DNA of 64,000 nt from Phanerodontia chrysosporium. Lineage: Eukaryota > Basidiomycota > Agaricomycetes > Polyporales > Phanerochaetaceae. The position numbers and the translations under genes are program-made. The stretch lies in the NCBI GenBank assembly GCA_001910725.1, contig MJGA01000013.1:1-64000 (forward strand), read 5' to 3'. Under the pieces are notes generated by a model. The model was not told the origin of the DNA and did not search any database. It saw only the letters and a program-made list of their open reading frames with translations. Shown here one piece after another: positions 20,561 through 33,000 of the stretch (position 1 is the first letter of the stretch; every line of letters starts with the position of its first letter).

Positions 20561-21820
20561 ATTGTCGCAGTAATGTAGGATGTGGCGAGCGTGAGTCAAG
20601 GGAAGCAGCTGCGCGAGTTCGGTTCGCCAGCTTACGGGGTCGTAGGGGACTGCCTCGTGTATGTCGCCCCATCCTATTGCATTGGTTCTGAGGTTCAGCA
20701 TGTGTCTCAATACTGATACACAGTCTAGCCGCGGACAATCGAGAGTCTTCAAGGCCAAATCTAGCTTGTCCCATTGCTCGTGAGTGATATTCGTGCACTT
20801 TGAGTACATCTCGAGGCGTATATTTAGCCTGCGCAACTGTGGTAGGTCGAGATGCTGCACGAACGTTGTGAAGTCGTGTATGGATGGAGTTTGATGTGGT
20901 ATATGGACGTTGAGCTGCTCCAAGAGGAAGCACCGACGAAAGGCATCTCGCACTGGAAACAAGATTGAGATAACCAGCGACCATAGCGAAGACATGCTGC
21001 TCACATGACTGCAACGAAATACCCGGCCCAACACGAATCAGCATGTCGCGAAGAGCACCACTTGACGCTTCAATGACTTCGGCGACTGCAGCTAACAGAC
21101 GGCCTTCGAGGATGGCCATCCATTGAAAACGTATCGCCTGCAAAGCGTCGGCTGTGCCCGAGCGTGCGAGCCAGGTGACGAGGTACGCCGAGCACGGGTC
21201 CAGTAGCCATGCGTGTTCAGCACATATGCTGAGCTCCATCGGACGAGCGGAAGACGCGGGGAAGTAGTTGAGCAAGGAATCGATGTCGGACGCTTTCGAC
21301 CAAGACAGCCGGCTAAGCCGCAGGGTTTGCAGAACTGCAGGGAACCGATTACTCGACGGAGCTGATGTGGGCCTGGGATGACGATCTGGCCTGTCACATT
21401 GGTTCTTATGTGGACAACAGTAAGCGAGAAGTAGGGCAGATGCAGGGCTCTTGATGTATTTAGTAGGTTTCTCTGGATGGCTTGCAAGAGCGAGGATACC
21501 GGAGCTGAGATAGCATAATAGCGAAGCGATCTACATGGTTGGAGGACTGTGAGTGCACAGGACGCATCTCTAATGCAAGTGGTATGCACTGGTAGGCGTA
21601 CAGAGCGCAGATGCGCGAAGTGGGAATGATCGCTACTCGGTGTCGCATGGACGACGGGGAACGGTCGGGACATCCTAAAGCATGCATCCAACGACTCTCC
21701 GACAAAGTTCGGTATGCCTGTGTTCCAGACTGCCTCTGTCCTCGGGTCCAACGCGGCAGGAGCGCAGGACGCGTTGTGGAAGCGTGCATCGTTATCGACA
21801 TTTGAGAGCAATTGCGTCAT
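20560..21820 (-). pseudogene. 5'-truncated paralogue of the F-box gene
   Basis: The minus-strand segment aligns by eye with the C-terminal two thirds of the downstream gene: WLARSGTADALQ matches WLARSGVMEAAT. An intron (21,004-20,953, 52 nt, GTGAGC...CCAG) sits at the equivalent codon. The reading frame changes near 21,350 without a good intron, and no F-box is found before the repeat that begins at 21,928. It is probably a copy whose 5' end was lost when element X arrived. Its last exon is open into the next gene without a stop. Confidence 0.5.
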
Positions 21821-21976
21821 AATATCTTAGCATTCAAAGTGCCTGGCTTTCAGATTTTGTCAATGAGGCATTGGGATCGGATGTTGGCTGAACCTTACTC
21901 TTACCGACGAGCTGCAGTGTGTGGATGCAGACTCCAGCCACCCGCCCGTGGAGGTTGAAAACCAGCGTCCTCCAGC

Positions 21977-22293
21977 TGTGGCGGTCTGGACAGACAGCGC
22001 GCGGTCTAGGTTCCCGTTTTGGCAATTCGGAAATGTGTTATTTTCTTCGTTATTCCCGATTGGTCCTGTTAGCCAATATTCACCCGTTGTTGGATATTCC
22101 TCTCAGGACATTTGTCTCTCTGTATTTCGTATAGTAGCTATTTGATCTGGCCTCTAGGGTATAAAAGCTAGCCTGTAGAGTTCCATGTCTTTTAGCATCG
22201 TTCGGAGCAATCCAGTCTTTCCCTTTGTGATTCTACCGTTCGAGTTCCCGTGTGCGACCAGGATAACCGCCCATAGTTATCCGAGTCGTTACA
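21977..22293 (+). repeat. 5' LTR of the outer element
   Basis: 317 bp, starts TGTGGCGG, ends GTTACA. A TATA box (GGTATAAAAGC, near 22,160) is a likely promoter, and transcription would start some 30 bp downstream. It differs from the 3' LTR by G/A after GGTCTAG and by T/C in TTTCCC(T/C)TGTG. Confidence 0.93.
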
Positions 22294-22528
22294 GTTTTTT
22301 CACAGACGACTAGCTTGACTCTTACCTCTCTGCTTGACTCTTTACCCTCGTAACCGATAAAACCGACCCGCCGCGTCGCCCGACGTCTGATCAACGCCGA
22401 GCAGCAAGTGCGACAAGTCGCCAAAAACATCCTGAAAAGAAACCCCAGAAATACTCGAAAATTCGATACTCCCCTTTCTCTCCGCTTTGACTACTGCCTC
22501 CTCGTGGTCCAGCCTTAGCAAGAACAAC

Positions 22529-24328
22529 ATGCCAGCCATTCGCAGCAACCCCTACAACTTCCGGCCAACTCAGCGACGTGCCGCCGCACTGAGCATCCCC
22601 GGCGCGTTCACTACCCCTGTCGCGCCAGTGACGCCTGCGTCTGCAACCAGTACGCCGCTGTCGTCCGTTTCGGACACCGGCAGTTTTCAAGAAGACCCTC
22701 CTGGGTCTCCGCTGCCAGGAAGTCCCTCCCGCGCCTCATTGGCTCCGCCTGGCGAGGGTGCCGTGCCGGCTAAGGAGGGGAGACAGTTGGGGAATGGGAA
22801 TAGCAGCCAGAGGCAGTCCGAACAAGGTGCGACCACGAACAGCCGCTCTCGCGCTGATCCAGTTGGAGACACCAGGCACCGACGTGTAACCGTTGAAGAG
22901 GTATTGAACGTTGATGCTACTGGCTTGCCGTGTTCAGAACTCAGCGACGAAGAACGGTTCTGGACCGGCCGTGAGCCTGCGACAAAGGGAGAACGCCCTG
23001 ACGGCGAAGATATGAAGAAGGCTGACCGCGATGGCGGTGGCCAGAAAGCCTCGCAGGAAGCGACGCCCGACGTGTCTCAGGTCCAAGGCGAGGAAGGCGG
23101 TAGGCCTGCTGGTGACGACCAGTGTGGTCGGGCCGCCCTGACAGTTGCTAGGAACGCAACCACGCCCGCACGCCCCGGTTCTCAAGGCGAAGGCACTTCG
23201 AAACGGCAGGGCAAGACCGTCGACCCGCGTAACTGGGGTGCGGCTGGTCTCTCCAAGGCGGAGATGGACCCGGAGAAGCAGCGTGCGGCATTTGAGGTTT
23301 GGAAGAAGGTACAGAAAGGCATACCTATCTTCCCTGACGATGTAGACATAGAGACGCAACGCGCAATATATGCTCAGATCGAAGCTGAACGTGTGCGAAG
23401 GGTGTCGCAGCCCAGTGTCTCCATCAAGGAAGAGCTGGTAACACCGGCCCTTCCCCGTAGTGGCATGAGCACGTCGCGTGAGCGTGGTGAAAGCATGCCT
23501 GAGACTGTACAAGTGTACAGTGCCACCGAGAGCATGGCAGAAACGTCACCGGCACTCATAGTCGGTGAAGAGAAGCCTAAAGAATGCAAGGCTAAGAAAA
23601 CCCGCGAGCAGCGGATGTCACCGGCGCAGGACAGAGAGGTCCCGCGCAAAAACCCTAACTCGCCCTCAGGAGAGGCAGAGGGTGACGGTAACACTATGAA
23701 ACCCGCGACGCAGATTGAGCCTCATAGCTACTTGGGCGAGACTCTCGCTACGTACAAGACTGATCCTCGCTTTGCGCGTGGAGCTACAGGCGAGGATCCT
23801 GATCCTAGTTCGTCGGACTCGGACTTGAGCTCGTCCGACGAAAGTGATGCGGATCATGGCTCTCGGCGCAAGAAGCGCAAGGGCAAGAAGGCTCACTACA
23901 AGGAGAAAGTTCCCGTGCACAAGCCGCATGAGCCCGAGAAGTACAATGGCAAGGCGGACGTGCACGTCTTCAACAAATTCATGCGTGAAGTCTATGATTA
24001 TATCATTGACTATCGCCTCCCGCAGTCTAAACATGCGAGGACCGCCTCGTACTTTATGACGGGAAAAGCATATGAATTCTACACTACGCAGGTATCTAGT
24101 AACCCCTCGGACTGGGTTCTGCACGACTTCTTCTCAGAGCTATTTGACCATTGCTTCCCGGTCAACTTCCGCATGGAGCAGTGCGAGAAGCTCGATGTCG
24201 CCAAACAGAGCTCCGACACGGTCAAGGAGTTTGTTCACCGCTTGCAAACCTTGTTCCTAATGGCGGGAGTCTTCTCGGCTCAAGACAAGGTGATAAAGCT
24301 GTGGAAGGGGCTCAATGGATATATATAA
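22529..24328 (+). pseudogene. gag region of the outer element
   Basis: The first ATG is at 22,529 (MPAIRSNPYNFRPTQRR). The N-terminal half is disordered and charged. The capsid-like part near 23,930-24,320 (YNGKADVHVFNKFMREVYDY, then FFSELFDHCFP and VKEFVHRLQTLFLMAG) matches the retrotransposon gag fold. Translation would stop at TAA 24,326-24,328, after KGLNGYI, but the same frame continues directly with TKLWVFNYSP and into the zinc knuckle and pol. The stop therefore splits one gag-pol frame; CAA to TAA is the simplest explanation because related gags often have Gln or Arg here. Programmed read-through is not excluded. Confidence 0.8.
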
Positions 24329-27300
24329 ACTAAGCTCTGGGTGTTTAATTATTCACCAACATCGTCGTCCTGGAATGACATCGTGTCTGCCGCCATCCGC
24401 TATGAAGTCGCCGCGCAACAGACCGCGATTGCTCGTCGGCTAGCGCCATCAGGGAATCATGGCGGCGGTAGTGGCGGTGGGCAGGGTGGCAGTGGCAGCG
24501 GAGGGCGCAACCGTGGTCGGGACCATGGGCATCGCCGTCATGACGATCGCGGCCATAACAATGCTCCCACTGCACCAACGGCCGCGCAACAACCGGGACG
24601 AAGCTACGGGTCGAACTCACGTTCGACACGTCCTGTATCCGCTAGGATGACCGACTTCGGCCCTCGGCGGTCTGCTCAACTCTCTGAGCGGGAGAAGAAT
24701 GAGCTGCGCGACGCTGGGAAGTGCTTCGTCTGTCGAGAGACCAGCCATATGTCCCGAAATTGTCCTAAAAATCGCATGGTCAGGTCGGACAAAAAGGGAC
24801 GGCCACCTGGCATTGCTGTGAATACCATGAATATTGACCTCGTCGAGGCCGAGACTCTGCGCCGTCAGGCTGATGACACGCCGACTATCGGACTACAGGT
24901 CAATATGATGACCCTCTGTGACGATGAGAAAGACGGCGACGTCACCGTACGGCCTGATTCGGACGACGGGTCGTTCACGCCGCGCCCTCTGCCGGGCTAT
25001 GACACGGGCACAGACTCTGAAGAGGAAGTTGAACGGCTGGTGACCGACATGTCAGCTATGCACATTGATGACGAGCCGGATGACACCTACCAAGACGTTG
25101 ACTGGGACGTGGCTGATCGTACGCCACCACCCGAGTTCCCGGCCGTACAAAGCGAAGGGCGCCCGCGCACCCGGCTCGGAGACCTATATAGCCAGCGTGC
25201 ATCGGAGCTCCTCACCCGACATGGGCCTCTTTGCTGCGCATCGGCGGTGCATCCTGACGACATTCGAGATACGTACACTGTGTACGGCGTTGAAGGTGAT
25301 CGAGTCTGTATTTTGGGCAAGTATCCCATGGACAACGTGTTGCTTGAGTGTGACTGGTTGCGTGAGCCACTGTTCAACCTGCCGCGATGGTATCGCTTGC
25401 AGGTGGCCGATGCACTGAGGCACCCGCAGTGCTATAAGTGTATTTGCGGTGAACGGATGGCCGACGCTCTAGCCCTGGGTGTGGGACGCACCCTTAATGT
25501 CCACGTTCCATACCCGCAACCGTGGGTGGAGTTCTTAGGCGAGAACTTGAATCCGGTGCGGTTCACTTGCTACCCGACGCCCGAAGATGATACTTCGGTG
25601 TCCATTCATGACGCCTATTTTCTGACTGACAGTATAGTCAGTCGAGACGACCTCGAGAACGTCTATTATGACCTACCAAATGCGTACGCCAAGGCAGTTC
25701 GGCGCACGTTCGCGAGTGACCTGTTTGAGCTTGACCACCTCGATGGTGAGATCGCGCAACTTCTTGAGGAGCCATCTACCGAGGAGCTGCTTGTCATGCA
25801 CCTCTGCGCTGCCGGTGTGGGCACCACCCCTCTGCCGGCCTTACAGCGCAACGCCGCGATGCCGCGCGACTTCAATCGTATGGTACCGGAGCCTATTGTC
25901 GTCACGGTGAAGCTCGATGGCTGCTCGATCCGCGCCCTGATTGATAGCGGGTCGCTGGCTGATTTTGTGTCAACAAAGCTTGTACGGCAACTGCGGTTGC
26001 AAACCTTTGAGCTCACGAAGCAGCTCCCGGTGCAACTTGCCGTTCAAGGATCTCGAGCGAAGGTTAGCCTCGGCTGCGAACCTATGTTCGAATATCAGTC
26101 AGTACGCGAACGGCAGTATTTCGACGTCGTCAACTTACTACATTACGACGTCATTCTCGGTACCCCGTTTCTGTACCAACACCGTGTCTCCTTGGGCTTC
26201 AACCCGCTCTCCGTCGTGGTTGGAAGCAGTCCTGCGGTTCTGATGAAGGGCATCGGAGTTCGCGTTCTTCAGGCACGGGCTGTTGATGTCTTTGAGGCGC
26301 AGGTTGAGGTTGTCCGACAACAGCTACGAGACTATGCTCAGTGCATAGCCTGTACGGACGCTAGCGAGACCCCCTTACCTCCGCTTCGGGCCATCAATCA
26401 TGAGATCCCGCTGGAGGACCCAGGGAAGGTCATCCCTTGGCGGCCATCGCGCTGTCCTGAGGCTCTTAGAAGTCTGTGGGTAAAGAAGCGGAATGCGTAC
26501 CTGAAGTCAGGACGTTGGAAAATGTCCAACGCGCGCAACACCTCCCCTATGCTGCTGCTGACGAAGCCGGGGACGGGGATCCGTGACGTTCCGCCCCGGT
26601 TGCAGTGTGTCTTTGACCTACGTGAGCGGAACGCCAATACTGTGAAACTCACATCACCCTTACCTGACATGGAAGGCATCCTGCGGAGGGTTGCACGGAA
26701 GCTGTATCGGTCCTCGCTTGACGGCAAAGATGCATATGAGTGCATCCGTGTGACTCCCGAACACGTCGAACGCACAGCAATGACTACCCCTAATGGAAAT
26801 ATGGTCAGCCTTGTTCTACAACAAGGGGACTGCAATGCCGTGGCAACTTACCAGACCCTGATGAATCACCTGTTCGGGGCGTACATTGGAATCTTCATGG
26901 ATGTCTACCTTGATGACATTCTGATCTATTCCGACACTCTAGAAGACCACGTCAAACACGTCAAAATGGTGATAGATGTGCTACGACGGGAAAAGCTCTA
27001 CCTCAATGGTGATAAGCTGAAGTTTCTTCAGAAGGAACTGAAGATTCTCGGCCGCATTGTGGACGACGCGGGTATTCGCATGGACCCGCACAAGGTGGAC
27101 TCGGTCCTTAACTGGAAAGCGCCTACGTCCAAGGAACTGCTCCGTGGCTTCCTTGGCTCCGTCGGCTATCTCGCCGACGATATCGCCTTCGTACGCATTC
27201 CTATGGGTATCCTGAGTGAGCTCACCAGTGCAGAGCACTCGTTCCATTGGACCGAGACTCACCAGCGTGCTTTTGACGAAGTCAAACGCCTTGTACACAA

Positions 27301-27562
27301 GCACCGCGAGCACCGTCGCACCCCTCTTGACTACTCGAAGGGCGCGCCGCCTATTTGGCTGTGCACCGACGGTTCGGTGAGTGGCATCTCGGGAGTCGTC
27401 TCTCAGGGTCAGGACCGCCGACGTGCAAAAATCGCAGCCTTCTTCTCAGCCAAGCTCTCATTGGCACAGGTGAACTACCCTGTCCATGAGCTTGAGATGC
27501 TCGCAGGCGTCGAGAGTACGCGCTGTCACCGTGACATTCTTCTTGGGTGTCAGTTCACGTAG
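24329..27562 (+). pseudogene. Zinc knuckle, protease, reverse transcriptase and RNase H of the outer element
   Basis: In the same frame as gag. CFVCRETSHMSRNC (CX2CX4HX4C) near 24,720; aspartic protease motif ALIDSGSLADFVS near 25,935; reverse transcriptase with the catalytic box VYLDDILIYS near 26,910; RNase H with LCTDGSVSGISGVVSQ near 27,360. It ends at TAG 27,560-27,562, inside RNase H just before VTNHKGLTHLL, where the same frame continues. A functional element would not stop here, so this is a second inactivating substitution. Confidence 0.88.
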
Positions 27563-30042
27563 GTGACCAATCACAAGGGTCTCACTCACCTCCTGAAACA
27601 AAAGACACTTTCAGCACGCCAGGCACGGTGGATCGAGAAGATCAGTGAATTTAACTTCACTGTCAAGTACATTTCGGGACCTCTGAACGTTCTGCCGGAT
27701 GCGCTGTCGCGCATGTACTCCAATGATGCACCTGGAACCGTGCGCGCAACGTCCGAGTTTGCGGAACATGATGATGACGAGGACATGGGGGCCTGTCTCG
27801 CTGTGTTCTCGGCGTCCCTGCCGTTGTGGTGGGTAGTGAGGGTCGCGCTGCACAGCTCAGTGCACGCAATGGGAATAATGCAGTCCCGCGGCGGCGTAGT
27901 CCTTGCGGGCATCCACCGCCTGCGCCGCGCCCCGAACCCTCTTGGGCATTCGCCAAGCGTATTCGGAAACTTGTTGTCCATGGGCCCAAGGCCACGCCGC
28001 AACAAGTGGAGGGCAGGGGTCAGGAACCTGAAACCTCAGAGCCACGTCAGCACAAACGCCTACCATTGGCAGACATTACGCACCTGGTGGTGAACGAGGA
28101 GCAGGACGCCACCCTTGACTCAGGTAGCGACACACCATCTGACATCGCACCGACACCAATTCCGGCCGCTATCGGCGATAACGATGTGCCTGTGGGTGCG
28201 GGCGATAGCAACGATGGGGCCCTTGCCCGAGACTCGGACACACTGGCCCCTGAGGACCCGCAATCTGTGACAGGAAGTCAGCAAGAACGCCCTGCTACAC
28301 CCACAGAAGCCACTCGTGACGTACCCGATAGAGACGAGGCGAACAGCTCGTTTCTGGATCTCATTGGAGCCCAGGCAGAGGGCTATCACATCCCTGAGCT
28401 TATCCGAGATCGGTACAAGGAGGATTTCTGGTTCAATGCGATTCTAGCGAACCCAAAGCACTACAAGAATTTCCAGTTCAGCGACGGTCTCCTCATGATG
28501 CACGAAGGCGACGCTTACCATCTGTGTATCCCAAACGTCCGTGTCGGAGAGCGCAGCATACGAGAGATCATTATCTCTCATGCACACTCTCTACTCGCGC
28601 ACCTGGGCGCCACGAAGACACTCGCGTTGCTGCGGGATCATGTCTGGTGGAAGACCATGGCAGCGGACGTGAAAGCGTACTGTGAATCTTGTGATACCTG
28701 CAAAAGGAGTAAGCCCGATAATCAGAAACCGTATGGGCTTCTGAACCCACTTCCCATACCAAACTCACCGTGGGAAGCTATCGGCATCGACTTTGTAGGC
28801 CCCCTGCCACAGTCTGCCGACCGCAACGGGCGATACGACTCTATCGCAGTTATTATCAACCTGCTGACGGCCATGGTACACCTAGTGCCCTGTCGTACCA
28901 ACTATACGGCGAAGGAGGTCGCCGAACTGATATTCGCCGAAGTCTATCGGCATCACGGACTGCCTAAGGCTATCATCAGCGACCGAGACGTGTTATTTAC
29001 GAGCACGTTTTGGACTCACCTGCACCAGTTGTTGGGTGTTGAACTGCGGATGTCGAGTGCCTATCATCCGCAGTCAGACGGGTCAACCGAGCGCGCCAAT
29101 CGTACGGTCACCCAGATGCTACGTCAGTGTATCAGTCCCACCCAAAAGAACTGGGTGGCGAAGTTGCCTGCAATTGAATTTGCGATAAACTTGGCGCGAT
29201 CGGAAAGCACGGGCTACGCCCCGTTCTTCCTTAATACCGGACGAATGCCGCGCTCCATGATCTGGGAGCATGCGGCTTCCAGCAAGTTTCCCAGTGTACG
29301 GGCGTACGCGCAGAAAGTCAAATATGCTATCATGGCGGCCCATGACAGCATACTCGCTGCGCGTGTCAAACAGACCACCGACGCTAATAAAAAGCGCCGG
29401 CCGTCGCCATTCATCAACGGCGATCTTGTCTATGTGTCCACGAAGAACCTGTCATTACTCAAGGGGTTAGCCCGTAAGCTAATTCCCAAATATGTTGGGC
29501 CTTACCGTATCGCAGAGGACTACCGCAACGACTCTTACAAGGTCGAGCTCCCTGCTGAGCTACGGCGGCGCGGTATTCATGATGTTTTCCACGTGTCGCT
29601 CCTCCGCGTGCATGTGCCTAACGATGACCGACTGTTCCCGGGGCGGCTCGCCAGCCAAGTCGCGGAACTAGTAGACAAAGAGAATGAATGGGCCATTTCG
29701 AAAGTGGTGCGCCACGCCGGGAGTGGCCTCGATTTCAAACTGCTGGTCCAGTGGGCTAGCGGGGACGAGACATGGGTCGATCATCGCGAGATCGAGCACC
29801 TGCCGGTGGTGAAGGAATATGTCAGCTCCAACCGCTCGAAACAAAATGAGGTGGACTCACCTCAGGGCGAAATGGCAGATGGTGGCGAGCTTGAAGCCAC
29901 CGTGCACCTCGCATCCGTTGCGCCTTGGTATTTGGCTGACCAATGGCAGGGTATAAAGCCGAGCAAAGCTAGGCTGCGAGGAACTCATCAGCCAACCTCA
30001 CACAATCAGCTCACTTGCCTATGCACCGACTTTAACTTCACC
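27563..30042 (+). pseudogene. End of RNase H, integrase and chromodomain of the outer element
   Basis: Starts in the pol frame (VTNHKGLTHLLKQKTLSARQ, then SGPLNVLPDALSRMY) and shifts by one base near 27,826, after which the frame is open for over 3 kb. The integrase HHCC zinc finger (HAHSLLAHLG then CESCDTCKRSK) lies near 28,580-28,715, and the DDE core near 28,785-29,100 (IGIDFVGPLP; AIISDRDVLF; YHPQSDGSTERANR). A chromodomain-like C-terminus is near 29,690-29,830 (WAISKVVRHAG, LLVQWASGDETWVDHREIEH), which in chromoviruses directs integration to modified chromatin. The frameshift lies in a low-complexity GTGGTGGGT stretch. Confidence 0.88.
29941..30042 (+). promoter_or_regulatory. Putative internal promoter in front of ORF3 of the outer element
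   Basis: GGTATAAAGCC at 29,949 lies about 95 bp before the ATG at 30,043, which sits in a good context (TTCACCATGTCTC). The same frame is open upstream into the integrase, so a polyprotein without separate transcription is the alternative. Confidence 0.4.
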
Positions 30043-33000
30043 ATGTCTCTCGTGGTCCCGCACACCAGTTTCCGCTACGACCACACCCACGATGCGCTTA
30101 CTTATCGTGAGCGTCGCAGCGGCCGCATCACGCTCTGGGCCACCCGACTCGTCGCCATATTCTGCGACTTCAGCCGCGATCTGTTCCTCGGTCGCGTCGC
30201 CCGCAACACCATCCTGGTTGGAGGGTACCGCGAGTTCCAGGCTCAATGGGCCACGGACCCCCGTTGCCCGGTTCAGTTCTCCTCCTACGATGAACTGACG
30301 GGCATGGTCACCGTCCTTGGGCCTGCGGTCATGTCCATTCGGGACGTCATACGGCCTTGGCTCCCACGGCCCAACGTCCCTCACGCTCCCGCCAGCGACT
30401 CATACTTCAGGCCCCGCAAGGGAATGCGCCTCGACCCTTCCCAGCAGGGCCCCAGCGGTGGGCACTGCAACGGAGGGCGCCCCGAGTACCGTCGCAACGG
30501 CGGGTACGGCGGGTCCTCGCCTGCGGCCGTCGGTCGGCCTGCTGGGCTGCCTGCCGGAGGGCGGGTTCGCTTTGCTGACACCCCGCCCCTTCATCGCTTC
30601 AACGGTCCACGCAAGGACGGGGCTACCGGACGCCCCATTGACCGCTCTGGTCATCACGCCGACACGCCCTTCCCGATGTTCGTCGGCACCATTCGGTTTG
30701 GAGACGCCGCCGTCGACGGAGCTGAAGCTCCAATCGAGGTTCCGCCCGCTAGGCCTTCCACTCCCGTTGTCCTGCGTCAAACTTGTTTGATACAAGAACA
30801 TAAGGAGAATGCTGAAGGGGTACAACCTACCCGCAAGTGCCTACTTAGTATACTTCAGCCAAGACAGAAAGGGAGGACTTTCTATGGAATTATACAGGCA
30901 CCAAGGCACTGGAATCACTGCACAAACACCCCCCTGATCACCCCAAATGATCGAGCACGATCAACTGCACTAGTCTCGATCACAAGGCCACCGATCATGA
31001 TCAAGCGATCGAATACTCAAGCCTCGATCGCACAGCCCCCTGAAACGCAATCAGAGAATCAAGGGTGTCGCGGAGCGAAGGCTCAACGCTTCACAAGGGA
31101 GGACAGATGGGGAGGTCGACGTCGAGGCGCGGCGGAGCGAGTCACGCAGCGACGAACACACTTGTTCAGCTGTCCGTATTGACCAAGGTAATATTAGCAC
31201 TGTAACTACAATACAAACATCGGGCTTACCTGTCCGTATTGACCAAGAGGTCGAGATGACGGACAGGAGCGAGGGGAGCTACCCTTATATACTATAGGTC
31301 CTTTAGGGCAGGCTATACGATTACATAAGCTGAAGGGCAGCGCTCAGCATAGCCAGTGAGGCTGCGACGCGGGCTGCGCGGCGAGGCTGTGCTGGGGCTA
31401 TGTCACGAGGCTGTGTCAGCTGGCAGTGTCTCGAGGCTGCGTCGGGCCGAGGCTGTGTCATCAGGCTGATCAGCTCGGCGTGTCTCGGCGAGGGGAGTCA
31501 TCAGGGATGACAGTGCCTCCTCGGCGATCCGGGGAACCGGTTGCAGGGCAGACCGGTGATCCGGGCAGTGTCTGAGCGCGCAGCGGGATGCGCTGGCGTC
31601 TAGGGGTGATGCGCCATCAGGGCGCTGGCGCTGAATGGCCAGGCGCTGAGTGTGGGCGGCTAGGACTCCAGACGGCGCGAGGGCTGCTCGCCCGTTGGAT
31701 TAATCGAGGAAAATGGCCAAAAATCGGCGAAAAATAGGGCGACACCGTCACATCCGTGACATTACCCCCCTCCTAAAACCGAGCGTCCTCGCGAGGCTGT
31801 CAGATGTGGCGCCCCTCCTCCCAGTCGAGATCGGCTTTAGCGCGATCGGAGGCAGGAAGGAGAGAGACGTCGACTTCGGTGACGAACGGGCGAAAGGAGG
31901 CGGCAAGGGCTTCGAAGGCAGTGGCAGCGAGCTTGCGGGGCGCTTCCGGATTTTCGCGATGAAATTTGTTGACCAGGGCCTTGGCGTGTTTGAGGTTGTC
32001 TGCCTTTTCCCACGTGTCGCCGGCTTGACCGTAGCCTTTCCAGCGGACCTTGTACTGCAGTTGTCGGCGGTATATGCGGCTGTCGAGGACTTTCTCGACG
32101 ACGTATTCTTCTTCGCCGGCAACCTTGACAGGTTTGGGTGGCAGGGGCTTCTCAACGCCTTGATCGTGCCACGGGCTGAGGCGGTTGACATGGAAAACCG
32201 GGTGGATTTTCAGCCAGCTCGGGAGCTCGAGCCGATAGTCCAGATCGCCGATCTTTTCCAGAACCTTAAACGGACCCAGCTGGCGGGGGCCGAGCTTGGG
32301 CGAGGGCTGATCAATGCTGAGGTCCTTCGTGCTGAGCCAAACCTGATCGCCGACCTTGAAGGAGTGGGCGCGTTTCTTCGCGGCCTCGTACTCTTCTTTC
32401 ATGCGGGCTTTGGTTAGGCGCAGGGCAGCTTCGGCCTCTTTGCGGACGTGAGCCATGCGGTCTAGGCGCTCGTCGAGAGCGGGAACGTTGGTGTGTTTGC
32501 CGGCCGGGATCGTGAAGTCCGGTGTGTAGCCGTAAACAATCTCGAAGGGCGTGCGCTCGGTAGCACTGGACACGTGTGAGTTCAGGGTGAACTCGGCCAT
32601 CGGGAGCCAATCGACCCAGTCATCTTGGCGCTGGGAGACGAAGAGACGCAGGAATTTCTCGACTTCCTGGTTCTTGCGCTCGACCTTGCCGTTGCCTTCA
32701 GGGTGATACGCCGTGGTGAGGCCGGTAGCGATGCCGAGGCGCTTGTACAACGCTCGCATGTACTGGGCTGCAAACTGGGGTCCACGATCGGAGAAGATCT
32801 TGCGTGGGAGGCCGTGGAGGCGGAAGATGTCCGTGTAGTGGACGTCGCCCATGCCGGCAGCGGTGATCGTCGAGTCGACCGGCACAAGGTGGCACTGATC
32901 CGAATAGTGGTCCACGTAGACCGCGATCGAGTCCTTCTTGGTCTTGGCATCACGTGGGAGTTGCGTGATGAGATCCATGCCGACGTGTTCCCAAGGCCCT

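Noticed and set aside
22294..22320. tRNA primer-binding site after the 5' LTR of the outer element
   Set aside because: The sequence GTTTTTTCACAGACG does not start with TGG or match a tRNA 3' end that I can name; self-priming cannot be shown by eye.
30043..31065. ORF3 as a retroviral-type envelope
   Set aside because: There is no signal peptide, transmembrane segment or cleavage site; the positional argument alone is not enough.
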